Source: Sphingomonas sp. PL-96 (lineage in GTDB: Bacteria; Pseudomonadota; Alphaproteobacteria; Sphingomonadales; Sphingomonadaceae). Taken from it: a DNA stretch of 64,000 bases. The notes below the pieces were generated by a model. That model saw only the letters and a program-made list of their open reading frames with translations, did no database searches and was not told where the DNA came from. Made by a program: the position numbers and the translations under genes. The stretch lies in NCBI RefSeq assembly GCF_020707215.1, contig NZ_JAJFET010000001.1, positions 1,113,063-1,177,062 of the forward strand, written 5' to 3'. Of the stretch, positions 36,007 through 46,063 are shown one piece after another; positions within the stretch are counted from its first letter, which is position 1; the number at the start of each line of letters is the position of its first letter.

Positions 36007-38759
36007 CAGAATTGAGTCCCTACGTTGAAGGTAATGAGCTTGGTGTCGTCGCCCTTTTGCGTCAGCAACGCCTTCGCCACGTCGATCCGGAGCGGGCCGA
36101 ACGGCGAGTTCCAGTTGACGCCGATGCCGACGGAGATGCGCGGCTTCCAGGTGTCGCTGAGATATTCCTCAACAAACGGCGAGGTGGTGGTCACCGCCGC
36201 CGAGTTCGTCTCGCCACCCGAGCAGGTCCCGCCATAGGTTGCCGAATAGCCGGTCGCGCAGGTGGTGTAACGCGTCGAGGTGGTCCCTGAGGAGTTGGTA
36301 TAGCTGTTGAGATACAGCGCAGCCCCATCCGTCGTCGTCACCGGCGTCGACAGCGGCAGCAGCGAGGGCGAGCCGTCCGAATTGTACAGCAGGTTGCCGC
36401 TGGCATCCGTCGCCTGCTCGAACGTCGCGGTCGGCAGCGGCTTCTTCAGGCTGAACAGCGAACCGAACTGCATGAAGATCGAGGGCCGCAGACCAAGCTC
36501 GGAAATGCCGGAACCGAGCGGCGGCTCAAGCTCCAGCTTGCCCAGGTAATAGGCCTTGCCGCCGAGCGGATCGTCATAGCGGTTGTCGGTGGTGAGGGTC
36601 TGGGTGCCCGAAGCCGCATCGCCGGTCAGGTAGGTGCGGCGGATGCGCGGACCGATACCGCGGATGTCGAAACCGCGGAACTGCGGTTCGCCAAGGTAGA
36701 AGCGGTCCGTGATGCGTACCGGATCGACACCCTCGCCAGGGCTCTTCTGGAGCGAGTGGATGTAGCCACCCTCAAGCCCGGCAGAAAGCACCCAGCCGCC
36801 CAGGTTCCAGTATTTGTCGCCATCGAACGTGCCGCGAATATAGCGGACGTCGCCGCCCAGGCCCGCAAAGTCCGCGCCCAGGACCAGTCGCGAACCGCGG
36901 CTCGGGCGGATGCGGCTGTTGAGGCTGTCGTAGATCAGCGAGGCGCCGATCGACGAGGTCAGGCGGTTGCCGATGGCTTCGCACAGATAGCGGCCGGCCT
37001 TGAGCGGGTCGCAGACGCCGTTGGTGTAGTAGGTGCTCTCGTCGAGCGAAACATCGTCCTGCTGCAGCGTGTAGCGGCCGGAAAGCTGCCAATATTCGGT
37101 GAGCGGAACGCCCACGACCAGGCGGCCGCCGGTCGAAACCTGCGAATACAGCTCGTTGCGGTCGCTGTTGTAATAGTTGAACGAGTTGTAGTCGCGACGG
37201 AACAGGGTGCCGCCCAGCGCGATGTTCTTGTCGAACAGATAGGGCTCGGTGAAGCCAAGCTCTACCGACTTGGAATAGCTGGAATAGCTGGCGCTGGCCG
37301 AGAGGGTCTGGCCCTTGCCGCGGAAGTTGTTCTGGCGGATCGAGGCCTGGAGGATGAACTTCTCCAGGCTCGAGAAGCCGGCCGACAGCGACAGCTCGCC
37401 AGTCGACTTTTCCTCGACATTGGCGGCGAGCACGACGCGGTCCGGCGTCGAGCCCTGCTGCTGCTTGATCTCGAACTTGTCGGCGAAATAGCCGAGCGAG
37501 TTGATGCGGTCCTGCGAACGCTTGACCAGGAAGGCGTTGAAGGCGTCGCCCTCGGCCACGCGCATCTCACGCCGAACCACCTTGTCCTGCGTCTGGGTGT
37601 TGCCGGTGATCTCGACCCGCTCGATATAGGTGCGGTTCGCTTCGGCGAGGTTGAAGTTGACCCCCATCGTCAGCGCTTCGCGATCGCGCTGGATATCCGG
37701 CCGCACGTCGGTGAACGCGTAGCCGTAGAGGCCGGCATATTCGCTCAGGCTGGTGATCGAGTCCTCGATCAGCTTGGCGTTATACTGGTCCCCCTTCTTC
37801 ATCGGCAGCGTCTTGGCGAGCTTCTCGCCGTCAAAGTCGCGGATCGCGCTTTCGACGGTCACATCGCCGAACTTATAGCGCGGACCTTCCTCGATCACAT
37901 AAGTGATGATGAAGTCGCGCTTGTCCGGGGTAAGCTCCGCGACGGCGGAAATCACGCGGAAGTCGGCGTAGCCCTCGGTCAGATAGAAGCCGCGCAGCTT
38001 CTGCTGGTCGGCCGCGAGGCGGTCCTGATCGTAGCTGGTCGCCGAGCTGAAGACGCGGAAGAGGCGCGACTGCTTGGTATACATCTCCTTGCGGAGATCG
38101 GAGTCGGAATAGACATTGTTGCCGATGATGTTGATCTGACGGACCTTGCTCTTGGGTCCCTCGTTGATCTCGAACACCACGTCGACGCGGTTCTGGTCGA
38201 GCATGACCATCTGCGGCTCGACCGAGGCAGCGAAGCGGCCCTGGCGGCGGTACAGCTCGACGATGCGCGCGACGTCGGCGCGAACGGCGGTACGGGTGAA
38301 GATCTGCCGCGGGGCGAGCTTGATCTCCTTGGTGATCTTGTCGTCCTTCAGCCGCTTGTTGCCTTCCAGCACCACGCGGTTGATGATCGGGTTCTCGCGC
38401 ACCACGACGACGATGTCGCCGGTCTCCACGCCCTCGATCTGTGCATCGGCCAGCAGGTCCGACGCCAGCAGGTCGACGATCGCCTGGTCCAGGCTTTCGG
38501 TCGTATAGGGCTGGCCCACGCGCAGCTTGGTGTAGGATAGCACCGTGTCCGGCTCGATCCGCTGCGATCCGCGCACCGTCAGCGTGCGGATGTTGCGAAC
38601 CGGCGCCGAAACGACCACCGGAGGAGTGGCGCTAGGCGCGGCCTGCTGCGCCTGGGCAGCGGGGGCAGCCGGCGTTGTCTGCGCCATTGCAACACCCGAC
38701 AGCATCGTGCCTGCCATCAGCACGGTCGCGCGCACGCCGTAGTTGGAAACCTTCTTCAC
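36006..38759 (-). CDS. bamA: outer membrane protein assembly factor BamA
   Basis: A 917-residue insertase of outer membrane beta-barrels. I chose the GTG at 38759, which gives a signal peptide (VLMAGTMLSGVAMAQ); an upstream reading gives none. Five POTRA domains cover about residues 50-420, and the 16-stranded barrel follows, with the conserved FRGFDIRGIGPR loop (the VRGF motif of L6) and a terminal phenylalanine (NVGTQF). It is about 100 residues longer than E. coli BamA. Much of the excess is a Ser/Thr/Gly-rich insert at roughly residues 772-871 with two cysteines, in a late surface loop. It sits between rseP and ompH. Confidence 0.95.
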   Translation of the reverse strand: MKKVSNYGVRATVLMAGTMLSGVAMAQTTPAAPAAQAQQAAPSATPPVVVSAPVRNIRTLTVRGSQRIEPDTVLSYTKLRVGQPYTTESLDQAIVDLLASDLLADAQIEGVETGDIVVVVRENPIINRVVLEGNKRLKDDKITKEIKLAPRQIFTRTAVRADVARIVELYRRQGRFAASVEPQMVMLDQNRVDVVFEINEGPKSKVRQINIIGNNVYSDSDLRKEMYTKQSRLFRVFSSATSYDQDRLAADQQKLRGFYLTEGYADFRVISAVAELTPDKRDFIITYVIEEGPRYKFGDVTVESAIRDFDGEKLAKTLPMKKGDQYNAKLIEDSITSLSEYAGLYGYAFTDVRPDIQRDREALTMGVNFNLAEANRTYIERVEITGNTQTQDKVVRREMRVAEGDAFNAFLVKRSQDRINSLGYFADKFEIKQQQGSTPDRVVLAANVEEKSTGELSLSAGFSSLEKFILQASIRQNNFRGKGQTLSASASYSSYSKSVELGFTEPYLFDKNIALGGTLFRRDYNSFNYYNSDRNELYSQVSTGGRLVVGVPLTEYWQLSGRYTLQQDDVSLDESTYYTNGVCDPLKAGRYLCEAIGNRLTSSIGASLIYDSLNSRIRPSRGSRLVLGADFAGLGGDVRYIRGTFDGDKYWNLGGWVLSAGLEGGYIHSLQKSPGEGVDPVRITDRFYLGEPQFRGFDIRGIGPRIRRTYLTGDAASGTQTLTTDNRYDDPLGGKAYYLGKLELEPPLGSGISELGLRPSIFMQFGSLFSLKKPLPTATFEQATDASGNLLYNSDGSPSLLPLSTPVTTTDGAALYLNSYTNSSGTTSTRYTTCATGYSATYGGTCSGGETNSAAVTTTSPFVEEYLSDTWKPRISVGIGVNWNSPFGPLRIDVAKALLTQKGDDTKLITFNVGTQF

Positions 38760-38829
38760 ATCCCACCCCAGTCGGTAAGCCGTACAACACACACAGCATG
38801 CGGTTCCGGCCCGCCCTGCCCTAAGCCGC

Positions 38830-39963
38830 TCACCCGATCAAGCCGGACAAGCCGCGCCAAAGCCCTAGCGACCCGAGATCATTCGCGGTCACCAGAAGCA
38901 TCAACGCCAAAATTGCCATCACACCGCCCCGGAACGCCCATTCCACCACCCGCGGGTCGGTGGGACGGCGACGTACGGCTTCGATCGCATAGAACAACAG
39001 GTGGCCGCCATCGAGCATCGGGACTGGCAAGAGGTTGATGAACCCCAAGTTAATCGAGATGAGCGCCACCAGGAACACGAATGCCTGGGGCCCGAGCACC
39101 AGTTGCTCACCCGAGGCGCGCGCGATGCTGATCGGGCCGCCGAGCTCCGACACAGGCCGGCGGCCGGTGATGATCTGACCAAGGGTATCGACCATCATCC
39201 CCAGCATCTCGGCGGTCTGGCGGACGGCCACAGCCGGTGCCTCCAGCACGCCGACCGGCTCCACGACGCGTTCGGCAGGACCAATGCCAAGCTGGCCCAG
39301 CTTGAAGACATTGCCGAAGCGGTCCTGCTCCGTCGTGGTGCCAAGCGTCACAGGAAGGGTCTGCACCTGTCCGCCGCGTTCCAGCTGCAGCGTGCTCACC
39401 TCGCCGGGGCGGATGCGCGTGAAGCGGGCGATGTCGTCGAACGTTTCGACGCCGCGCCCGCCGATCGAGAGGATCTTGTCGCCGGGTTGGAGGCCAGCGG
39501 CAGCAGCCGCGCTGTTCGGCGCAACCAGGCCGACGGTGGCGGGCGTGCGGCTCTCACCATAGGCGAGCGCGAAACCCGCCAGGATCACGATCGCGACCGC
39601 AAAGTTGATAAGCGGGCCGGCCGCGACGATGATCGCGCGCTGCCACAAGGGTTTGGCCTGGAAGGTGGCACGGCGTTCGGCGGCGGGAAGCGACAGCCAG
39701 TCGGCGGAAGGCTGGCTCGCCGGGTTCATGTCGCCGGCGAAGCGGACATAGCCACCCAGCGGCAACCACCCGAACTTCCACCGAGTCCCACGACGATCCG
39801 TGAAGCCGCCGATCTCGCGCCCGAACCCGACCGAGAATGCCTCCACCTTCACGCCGAAGCGGCGACCAGCGAGATAATGGCCGAGTTCGTGGATGAAGAC
39901 GAGGGGTCCGAGCGCCAGCAGAAAGGCGAGGACACTCAGCAGGAAGCCGGGGCTTTCGATCAA
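38830..39963 (-). CDS. rseP: site-2 protease RseP (RIP metalloprotease)
   Basis: A 377-residue inner-membrane zinc protease that cleaves within transmembrane segments, such as those of anti-sigma factors, during envelope stress. The zinc motif HELGH is at residues 25-29 in the first helix, the PDZ domain covers about 125-220 (AAAAAGLQPGDKILSIGG), and the LDG motif (PVPMLDGGHLLFY) is in the third helix. The single PDZ domain is typical of alphaproteobacteria; E. coli RseP has two. It starts at a TTG that overlaps the dxr stop (TTGA). Confidence 0.92.
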   Translation of the reverse strand: MIESPGFLLSVLAFLLALGPLVFIHELGHYLAGRRFGVKVEAFSVGFGREIGGFTDRRGTRWKFGWLPLGGYVRFAGDMNPASQPSADWLSLPAAERRATFQAKPLWQRAIIVAAGPLINFAVAIVILAGFALAYGESRTPATVGLVAPNSAAAAAGLQPGDKILSIGGRGVETFDDIARFTRIRPGEVSTLQLERGGQVQTLPVTLGTTTEQDRFGNVFKLGQLGIGPAERVVEPVGVLEAPAVAVRQTAEMLGMMVDTLGQIITGRRPVSELGGPISIARASGEQLVLGPQAFVFLVALISINLGFINLLPVPMLDGGHLLFYAIEAVRRRPTDPRVVEWAFRGGVMAILALMLLVTANDLGSLGLWRGLSGLIG

Positions 39964-41117
39964 GCGACGCAGTCCTTCACACGCTCTCCCGCAAGCCGCC
40001 GGGCCTCTGCATCGACCGCGAACACCGCGTCGAGGCTGGCCGGTGCCTCCGGATCATAGCGCTCCAGCGTATCGGCCACGATTGCGGCAATTTCGAGGAA
40101 CCCGATGCTCCCGGCCAGGAAAGCAGCGACCGCGACTTCGTTGGCGGCGTTGAGGATCGCCGGCCGTGCACCGCCGGCCTGAAGTGCCGTGCGCGCGAGT
40201 GCGAGCGCCGGGAATCGCACCGGATCGGCAGCCTCGAAGTCGAGTCGGCCGACGCTGGCAAGATCGAGCGGCGCGCACGGCGTTTCCATTCGGTCCGGCC
40301 AGGCGAGCGTGTGCGCGATCGGCGTGCGCATGTCCGGCGTGCCCATCTGCGCCAGCACCGAGCCGTCGACATATTCGACCATCGAATGCACCACCGACTG
40401 GCGGTGGACGATGACGTCGAGCTGGTCCGCCGACACAGGGAAGAGGTGGAACGCCTCGATCAGCTCCAGCCCCTTGTTCATCATGGTGGCAGAATCGACC
40501 GAGATCTTGGCGCCCATCGACCAGTTGGGATGGGCGACCGCCTGGGCCGGGGTAATGCCGCGCATCGCCTCCAGGCTCCACTCGCGGAACGGGCCGCCGC
40601 TGGCGGTCAGCACGATGCGGCGCACGCGCTCGGGATCGGCGAAGTCGAAGCATTGGAAGACGGCGTTGTGCTCGGAGTCGACCGGCAGCAACGTGGCACC
40701 ATGCGCGCGGGCGGCGGCGGTCGCCACTTCGCCGGCGGTGACCAGCGCTTCCTTGTTGGCAAGGGCGACGGTGGCGCCGGCCTGAAGCGCGGCCATGACG
40801 GGGCGGAGGCCGGCCGTGCCGACGATCGCGGCCATGGTCCAGTCGGCGCCCATTGCCGCTGCTTCCGCGACGGCCTCGGAACCAGCGGCGACTTCGGTGT
40901 CGGAACCGGCAAGCGCGTCCCGCAGCGCGTCCAGGCACTCGGGATCGGCGACCACGGCCCGACGCGCGCGCGTGCGGATCGCCGCCTCGGCCAGCTTCTT
41001 GACGTCGCGGTTGGCGGTGAGGGCCAGCACCTCGAACTGCTCGGGTGCGCGGACGATGAGATCGAGCGTCGAGGTGCCGATCGACCCCGTCGCACCGAGG
41101 ATGGAGACGCGTTTCAT
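39960..41117 (-). CDS. dxr: 1-deoxy-D-xylulose-5-phosphate reductoisomerase
   Basis: A 385-residue NADPH-dependent enzyme that makes 2-C-methyl-D-erythritol 4-phosphate in the MEP isoprenoid pathway, the step blocked by fosmidomycin. The NADPH loop GATGSIG is at residues 8-14, with ANKEALVTAGE, the metal-binding PVDSEHNAVFQC, the TASGGPFRE loop and NWSMGAKISVDSATMMNKGLE. It is coupled by ATGA to cdsA upstream and by TTGA to rseP downstream. Confidence 0.95.
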   Translation of the reverse strand: MKRVSILGATGSIGTSTLDLIVRAPEQFEVLALTANRDVKKLAEAAIRTRARRAVVADPECLDALRDALAGSDTEVAAGSEAVAEAAAMGADWTMAAIVGTAGLRPVMAALQAGATVALANKEALVTAGEVATAAARAHGATLLPVDSEHNAVFQCFDFADPERVRRIVLTASGGPFREWSLEAMRGITPAQAVAHPNWSMGAKISVDSATMMNKGLELIEAFHLFPVSADQLDVIVHRQSVVHSMVEYVDGSVLAQMGTPDMRTPIAHTLAWPDRMETPCAPLDLASVGRLDFEAADPVRFPALALARTALQAGGARPAILNAANEVAVAAFLAGSIGFLEIAAIVADTLERYDPEAPASLDAVFAVDAEARRLAGERVKDCVA

Positions 41118-41905
41118 GGCAGGAACTTTGCGAGCACGACCATCAGCGCAGCGGCCGGGGCAACGGGTACGAGACCGTCGAGCCGGTCGAGCACGCCGCC
41201 ATGGCCAGGGAGGACATTGCCGGAATCCTTGACGCCGGCGCGGCGCTTGAGCTGGCTTTCGTAGAGGTCCCCCATCTGCGCCAGCACCGCGAGCAGCGGC
41301 GTTGCGAGCACCAGATGGAGCGGCAGGCCGAACTCCTGGAGGATCGCGCCGAACAAGGTGGCCGCGATCACGCCGCCGATCAGCCCGGCCCAGGTCTTGT
41401 TGGGGCTGATGGTGGGCGCAAGCTTGGGGCCGCCGATCGAGCGGCCGGCGAAGTAGGCGCCGATGTCGCACGCCCACACCAGCGCCATGGCCCAGAAGCT
41501 CAGCAGTCGGCCCTGCGGCTCGTGGCGCAACAGCAGCAGCGCAAGCACGGGCAGCCCTACATAGACGATGCCATGCGCAAGCCCCTGCCGACGCGTGACG
41601 ATCACGATGAAGAAAGCGGCGCCGGCAACCAGGCCGAGCGCGAGAAACCCGGGACCCGCGGCGACCGGCGCCATGATCGTGACCGGCACGAAGAGCGCCA
41701 GCTGCGCAAGCCGCTTGTCCTTGGGAACGACGTGGTGGAGGTCGGCCCACTCCGCCATCATGAACAGCGCGGCGACCGCAACCAGCAGCCAGAACAGGAA
41801 CCCGCCGACATAGAGCGCGACCGCCGCGATGGCGATCATGGCGACGCCGGCAACCGCGCGGACGCTGAGGTCAGAGCGCCGCGGCGGCACCGGCTGGTCG
41901 GTCAC
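41114..41905 (-). CDS. cdsA: phosphatidate cytidylyltransferase
   Basis: A 263-residue inner-membrane enzyme that makes CDP-diacylglycerol from phosphatidate and CTP, the precursor of all phospholipids. It starts at a GTG overlapping the uppS stop. It has about seven helices. The C-terminal signature begins near SIGGPKLAPTISPNKTWAG and continues to QMGDLYESQLKRRAGVKDSG and PGHGGVLDRLDG, which binds metal and substrate. Its product feeds PssA, encoded at 46360-47136. Confidence 0.94.
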   Translation of the reverse strand: MTDQPVPPRRSDLSVRAVAGVAMIAIAAVALYVGGFLFWLLVAVAALFMMAEWADLHHVVPKDKRLAQLALFVPVTIMAPVAAGPGFLALGLVAGAAFFIVIVTRRQGLAHGIVYVGLPVLALLLLRHEPQGRLLSFWAMALVWACDIGAYFAGRSIGGPKLAPTISPNKTWAGLIGGVIAATLFGAILQEFGLPLHLVLATPLLAVLAQMGDLYESQLKRRAGVKDSGNVLPGHGGVLDRLDGLVPVAPAAALMVVLAKFLP

Positions 41906-42645
41906 AGGCCACCGAAGCGGCGCTGCCGCTGGCCGAAATGCGCGACCGCGTCCGCCAGCGCGTCTGCCCCGAAGTCGGGCCAGAGCGTGTCGACGAACAG
42001 CAGCTCGGCATAGGCCGCCTGCCAGAGCAGGAAGTTCGACAGCCGCACCTCACCCGAGGTACGGATCATCAGGTCGAGCGGCGGCAGGTCGCGCGTGGTG
42101 AGCGCGTCCTCGATGGCCGCCTCGTCGATCGCCTCCACCGGCATCTGGCCGTCGCGCACGCGCGTCGCGAGCTGGCGGGCGGCAGCGACGATCTCGGCCT
42201 GCGCGCCATAGTTGAGTGCGATCGCCAGCTGGCAGCCGGTGTTGCGCGCGGTGCGCGCCATCGCGTCCTCGATCAGCCGGACGAGATCGGGCGACAGTCG
42301 CCGCCAGTCGCCGATGACGTGCAGGCGGACGTTCTCGCGCGCGAGCTCGTCGATCTCGCTGCGCAGGAAATGGCGCAGCAGGCCCATGAGGTCGCTGACC
42401 TCTTCCTCGGGCCGGCGCCAATTCTCGGACGAAAAGGCGTAGAGGGTGAGCGCCTCGATCCCGAGCTCGCGCGCGGCGCGGGCGGTACGGCGTACGGCCT
42501 CCACGCCCTGGCGATGGCCAGCAATGCGCGGCAGCCGCCGGGCCTTCGCCCAGCGGCCGTTCCCGTCCATGATGATCGCGACGTGACGGGGCATCGCAGC
42601 ACCCGCCCCCCCCGATGCCGTAACCGGGGCTGCAAGCGACGTCAC
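41902..42645 (-). CDS. uppS: isoprenyl (undecaprenyl) diphosphate synthase
   Basis: A 247-residue cis-prenyltransferase that makes the C55 lipid carrier for peptidoglycan and surface polysaccharide. It starts at a GTG overlapping the frr stop (GTGA). The catalytic aspartate is D27 ([10 protein letters not shown]). [22 protein letters not shown] and [19 protein letters not shown] are all conserved. It sits between frr and cdsA, the standard order. Confidence 0.95.
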   Translation of the reverse strand: MTSLAAPVTASGGAGAAMPRHVAIIMDGNGRWAKARRLPRIAGHRQGVEAVRRTARAARELGIEALTLYAFSSENWRRPEEEVSDLMGLLRHFLRSEIDELARENVRLHVIGDWRRLSPDLVRLIEDAMARTARNTGCQLAIALNYGAQAEIVAAARQLATRVRDGQMPVEAIDEAAIEDALTTRDLPPLDLMIRTSGEVRLSNFLLWQAAYAELLFVDTLWPDFGADALADAVAHFGQRQRRFGGL

Positions 42646-43199
42646 TTGCCCAGGATTTCCTTTTCCTTGGCAGTCGCAGCGGAATCGACGTCGGCGATGG
42701 TGGCGTCGGTGAGCTTCTGCACCTCCGTCTCCAGGCGCTTGCGCTCGTCCTCGGAGATGACGCCCTTCTTCTCGTCGGTCTTGAGGCTGTCCATGCCGTC
42801 GCGGCGGACGTTGCGGACGGCGACGCGCGCCTTTTCCGCATATTGGCCAGCGAGCTTGGCGAGTTCCTTGCGGCGCTCCTCGGTCAGGTCCGGGATCGGC
42901 AGGCGCAGCGTCTGGCCGTCAACGATCGGGTTGAGACCGAGGCCCGCCGAGCGGATCGCCTTGTCGGCCGGACCGACGTTGGACTTGTCCCAGACCTGCA
43001 CCGACAGCATGCGCGGCTCGGGCGCGGAGACGGTTGCCACCTGGTTGAGCGGCATGTGCGCACCATAGACCTCGACCGTAACCGGATCGAGCAGCGCGGC
43101 GGACGCGCGGCCGGTGCGAAGACCGCCCAGATCGCCCTTCAGCGCCTCGACTGCGCCGGCCATGCGGCGTTCGAGGTCGGCCTTGCTATATGCAGCCAT
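42642..43199 (-). CDS. frr: ribosome recycling factor
   Basis: A 185-residue two-domain factor that, with EF-G, splits the ribosome after termination. The three-helix bundle comprises the N-terminal helix ([19 protein letters not shown]) and the long C-terminal helices ([19 protein letters not shown] and [18 protein letters not shown]). The small domain carries [20 protein letters not shown]. Length is normal. It lies 20 bp after pyrH. Confidence 0.96.
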   Translation of the reverse strand: MAAYSKADLERRMAGAVEALKGDLGGLRTGRASAALLDPVTVEVYGAHMPLNQVATVSAPEPRMLSVQVWDKSNVGPADKAIRSAGLGLNPIVDGQTLRLPIPDLTEERRKELAKLAGQYAEKARVAVRNVRRDGMDSLKTDEKKGVISEDERKRLETEVQKLTDATIADVDSAATAKEKEILGK

Positions 43200-43219
43200 G
43201 AATCAGGCTCCTGTTCTTT

Positions 43220-43948
43220 TTAAGCGTTGGTCTGGTTCTGGACGACGGTGGCGGTACCCTGACCGCGCAGCACGGCTGCCAGATTGCCCTCGTCGCGGAT
43301 GTTGAACACCACGATGGGGATGTCGTTGTCGCGGCAAAGCGCCACGGCGCTTGCGTCCATGACCTTCAGGTCGTCGGCGAGCACGCGACCGAAGCTCAGC
43401 GTGTCATAGCGCTTGGCGGTGGGTACCTTCTTGGGATCGGCATCATAGACGCCGTCGACGCTGGTGCCCTTGAACAGCGCGCTGCAGCCCATTTCGGCGG
43501 CACGCAGCGCGGCAGTCGTGTCGGTGGTGAAGTACGGGCTGCCGGTGCCGGCGGCGAAGATCACGACGCGACCCTTCTCCATGTGCCGCACGGCGCGGCG
43601 GCGGATATAGGGCTCGCATACCGACGCCATCGGGATCGCCGACTGGACGCGCGTCTCGACGCCGATCCGCTCCAGCGCGTTCTGCATGGCGAGCGCGTTC
43701 ATCACGGTCGCCAGCATGCCCATGTAGTCGGCGCTGGCGCGATCGAAGCCCTGCGCCGCGCCCGCCAGGCCACGGAAAATGTTGCCGCCGCCGACGACCA
43801 GGCACAGCTCGTGCCCCTCATCGCGCGCGGCCTTCACCTCACGTGCGACGCGGTCGCAGGTGGCGGGATCGATACCGAACTGACCCGGCCCCATCAGGAC
43901 CTCGCCCGAGAGTTTCAAAAGGATGCGATCAAAGCGAGGCAGGGTCAT
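43220..43948 (-). CDS. pyrH: UMP kinase
   Basis: A 242-residue hexameric amino-acid-kinase-family enzyme that phosphorylates UMP to UDP. The start is the ATG at 43948 ([20 protein letters not shown]). [50 protein letters not shown] and [14 protein letters not shown] are standard. The C-terminus has the [17 protein letters not shown] ending. A terminator-like hairpin separates it from tsf, so it may also have its own promoter within the block. Confidence 0.95.
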   Translation of the reverse strand: MTLPRFDRILLKLSGEVLMGPGQFGIDPATCDRVAREVKAARDEGHELCLVVGGGNIFRGLAGAAQGFDRASADYMGMLATVMNALAMQNALERIGVETRVQSAIPMASVCEPYIRRRAVRHMEKGRVVIFAAGTGSPYFTTDTTAALRAAEMGCSALFKGTSVDGVYDADPKKVPTAKRYDTLSFGRVLADDLKVMDASAVALCRDNDIPIVVFNIRDEGNLAAVLRGQGTATVVQNQTNA

Positions 43949-44048
43949 GACACCTTGTACATAGGGTTCGGGAAACGGCGCGAACCTTAGGGCCGGGCGG
44001 CTTGGATGCCAAGCGCCGATCCCGTGCAGATCCGGTGAATACGACAAC

Positions 44049-44076
44049 GGGCGCGGCCACCTGGGTGGCCGCGCCC
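44049..44076 (-). terminator. hairpin between tsf and pyrH
   Basis: GGGCGCGGCCAC (44049-44060) pairs perfectly with GTGGCCGCGCCC (44065-44076) around a CTGG loop. It may end or attenuate the rpsB-tsf transcript; no clear U-run follows. Confidence 0.6.
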
Positions 44077-44106
44077 GCGTCAAAAACGTCTCGCGAGAAC
44101 GAGCGC

Positions 44107-45042
44107 TTACTTGGAGATGCCGGCGGTTGCCGCAACCTCGGCCGCGAAGTCGCTCTCTTCCTTCTCGATGCCTTCACCGAGCTGGAAGCGGACATAGTCC
44201 TTCAGCACGATCGTGCTGCCGGCTTCCTTGCCGGCCGCGGCGATCACGTCCTGAACCGGGGTCTTGCCGTCCATGACGAACGCCTGGGTCAGGAGCGCGT
44301 TCTCCTTCTTGAACTTCTCGATCGGGCCGTTGAGGATCTTCTCGGCAACTTCGGCGCTCTTGCCGACGATCTTCTCGGCGTTCTTCTCCCGCAGAACGGC
44401 GGCTTCACGCTCGACGACTTCCGGATCGAGATGTTCAACCGACAGCGCCAGCGGGAAGGCAGCGGCGATGTGCATCGCAATCTGCTTGCCGAGCGGCTCG
44501 AGCACGTCGGCACCCGCTTCGCTCTCCAGCGCGACCAGCACGCCGATCTTGCCGAGACCGGCCGAGGCGGCGTTGTGCACATAGGGGACGATCACGCCGC
44601 TGGTGACTTCAAGGCGCTTGGCGCGACGGATCGACTGATTCTCGCCGATGGTGGCGATGTTGTGCGTCAGCACGTCGGCGACGGTGGTGCCCGACGGCAT
44701 GGCTGCCGCCTTGATCGCTTCGACATCGTCACCGACCGAGAGCGCGACCTGAGTCACTTCGCGGACGAAGTTCTGGAACTGGTCGTTCTTGGCGACGAAA
44801 TCGGTCTCGGAGTTGACCTCGACCGCAGCACCCACGGTGCCGGCAACCGCAACGCCCACCAGGCCCTCTGCCGCGGTGCGGCTGGACTTCTTGGCGGCGG
44901 CGGCAAGACCCTTGGTGCGCAGCCAGTCGACGGCGGCTTCCATGTCGCCACCATTCCCGGCCAGCGCCTTCTTGCAATCCATCATGCCTGCGCCCGAACG
45001 CTCGCGCAGTTCCTTGACGGCGGCGGCGGTGATCTCTGCCAT
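44107..45042 (-). CDS. tsf: elongation factor Ts
   Basis: A 311-residue guanine nucleotide exchange factor for EF-Tu. The N-terminal UBA-like domain ([24 protein letters not shown] region, residues 4-27) is followed by the core with the EF-Tu contact [13 protein letters not shown] and the [20 protein letters not shown] region. Length is normal for alphaproteobacteria. It is the second gene of the rpsB-tsf pair, with an 88-bp gap that can fold into a hairpin. Confidence 0.96.
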   Translation of the reverse strand: MAEITAAAVKELRERSGAGMMDCKKALAGNGGDMEAAVDWLRTKGLAAAAKKSSRTAAEGLVGVAVAGTVGAAVEVNSETDFVAKNDQFQNFVREVTQVALSVGDDVEAIKAAAMPSGTTVADVLTHNIATIGENQSIRRAKRLEVTSGVIVPYVHNAASAGLGKIGVLVALESEAGADVLEPLGKQIAMHIAAAFPLALSVEHLDPEVVEREAAVLREKNAEKIVGKSAEVAEKILNGPIEKFKKENALLTQAFVMDGKTPVQDVIAAAGKEAGSTIVLKDYVRFQLGEGIEKEESDFAAEVAATAGISK

Positions 45043-45073
45043 GTCGTGGTTCCTTGTATGTCAGTCAAAGTTA

Positions 45074-45108
45074 CGGGCGGGGTAGAGCATGATGCCCCGC
45101 CCCGCCCG
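45074..45108 (-). promoter_or_regulatory. stem-loop between rpsB and tsf
   Basis: CGGGCGGGG (45074-45082) can pair with CCCCGCCCG (45100-45108). It lies in the rpsB-tsf gap and could adjust the relative output of the two genes. Confidence 0.4.
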
Positions 45109-45130
45109 AAAATCGTTCGATCCGCGCCGA

Positions 45131-45928
45131 TCAGGCGTTGATCTGCTGCTCGCCCTCGGCAGCGACGGTCTCGTCCGAAGCCAGTGCTTCCTCGACCGGC
45201 GGCTCGTCCATCGCGCCGACGTCGAAGTCAGCCTGCTGCATCTGCTGCTGGCCACCGCGGGTCGCGGCGATCGCAACGGCTTCGCAATACAGGCGGATCG
45301 CGCGGCTCGCGTCGTCGTTCGCCGGGACCGGGAACGCAATGCCTTCCGGCGAGACGTTCGAGTCGAGGATGGCGACGACGGGGATGCCGAGCTTATTGGC
45401 TTCCTTGATCGCCAGCTCTTCCTTGTTGGCGTCGATCACGAACATGATGTCCGGGATGCCGCCCAGGTCGCGGATACCGCCAAGCGACAGCTCGAGCTTG
45501 TCGCGCTCGCGGGTGAGCTGCAGCACTTCCTTCTTGGTGAGGCCGTGCGTGTCGCCCGACAGCTGCTCCTCAAGCGTCTTGAGGCGCTTGATCGAGTTGC
45601 CGATGGTCTTCCAGTTGGTGAGCATGCCGCCCAGCCAGCGGTGGTTCACGAAGTGCTGGCCCGACTTGCGCGCGGCGTCAGCGATCGGCTCCTGCGCCTG
45701 GCGCTTGGTGCCGACGAACAGCACCTTGCCGCCGGCGGCGACGGTCGACGAGACGAACTCAAGAGCGCGCGCGAACAGCGGCACGGTTTGCGACAGGTCG
45801 AGGATGTGAACACCGTTACGGTCGCCGAAGATGTACGGCTTCATCTTCGGGTTCCAGCGGTGGGTCTGGTGACCGAAGTGCGCGCCCGATTCGAGCAGCT
45901 GCTGCATGGAGACGACAGGTGCCGCCAT
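45131..45928 (-). CDS. rpsB: 30S ribosomal protein S2
   Basis: A 265-residue ribosomal protein. [20 protein letters not shown] at the N-terminus, [33 protein letters not shown] and [13 protein letters not shown] are signature segments, and [20 protein letters not shown] closes the core. The acidic C-terminal tail (about 235-265, [17 protein letters not shown]) is a common alphaproteobacterial extension. It heads the long translation/envelope block. A structured leader precedes it. Confidence 0.96.
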   Translation of the reverse strand: MAAPVVSMQQLLESGAHFGHQTHRWNPKMKPYIFGDRNGVHILDLSQTVPLFARALEFVSSTVAAGGKVLFVGTKRQAQEPIADAARKSGQHFVNHRWLGGMLTNWKTIGNSIKRLKTLEEQLSGDTHGLTKKEVLQLTRERDKLELSLGGIRDLGGIPDIMFVIDANKEELAIKEANKLGIPVVAILDSNVSPEGIAFPVPANDDASRAIRLYCEAVAIAATRGGQQQMQQADFDVGAMDEPPVEEALASDETVAAEGEQQINA

Positions 45929-45955
45929 AGGGATAACTCCTTCCGGTTGAGCCTC

Positions 45956-46013
45956 TGGGAAGCAGGAATTCGGGGACCTTGAAGGCCCGGAACACCGGTA
46001 TGTGCGCTTCCCA
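45956..46013 (-). promoter_or_regulatory. structured rpsB leader
   Basis: TGGGAAGC (45956-45963) pairs with GCTTCCCA (46006-46013), enclosing a smaller CCGG/CCGG helix, between a candidate promoter and the rpsB start. S2 represses its own leader in several bacteria; that function here is inference. Confidence 0.45.
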
Positions 46014-46031
46014 TGCGGGGTTGAGGCGGCG

Positions 46032-46060
46032 CGCTTAGCCCAGCCGCCTCGTCAGATCAA
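46032..46060 (-). promoter_or_regulatory. candidate rpsB promoter
   Basis: Read on minus: TTGATC (46060-46055), a 17-bp spacer, TAAGCG (46037-46032). This would start transcription near 46025, giving a leader of about 95 nt that includes the structured element. A GAGGCGGC/GCCGCCTC inverted repeat (46023-46030 with 46043-46050) spans the -10. Confidence 0.4.
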
Positions 46061-46063
46061 GCG

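Noticed and set aside
36756..38540. A long plus-strand open frame across bamA
   Set aside because: It mirrors the POTRA and barrel coding region and shows no domain or signal peptide of its own.
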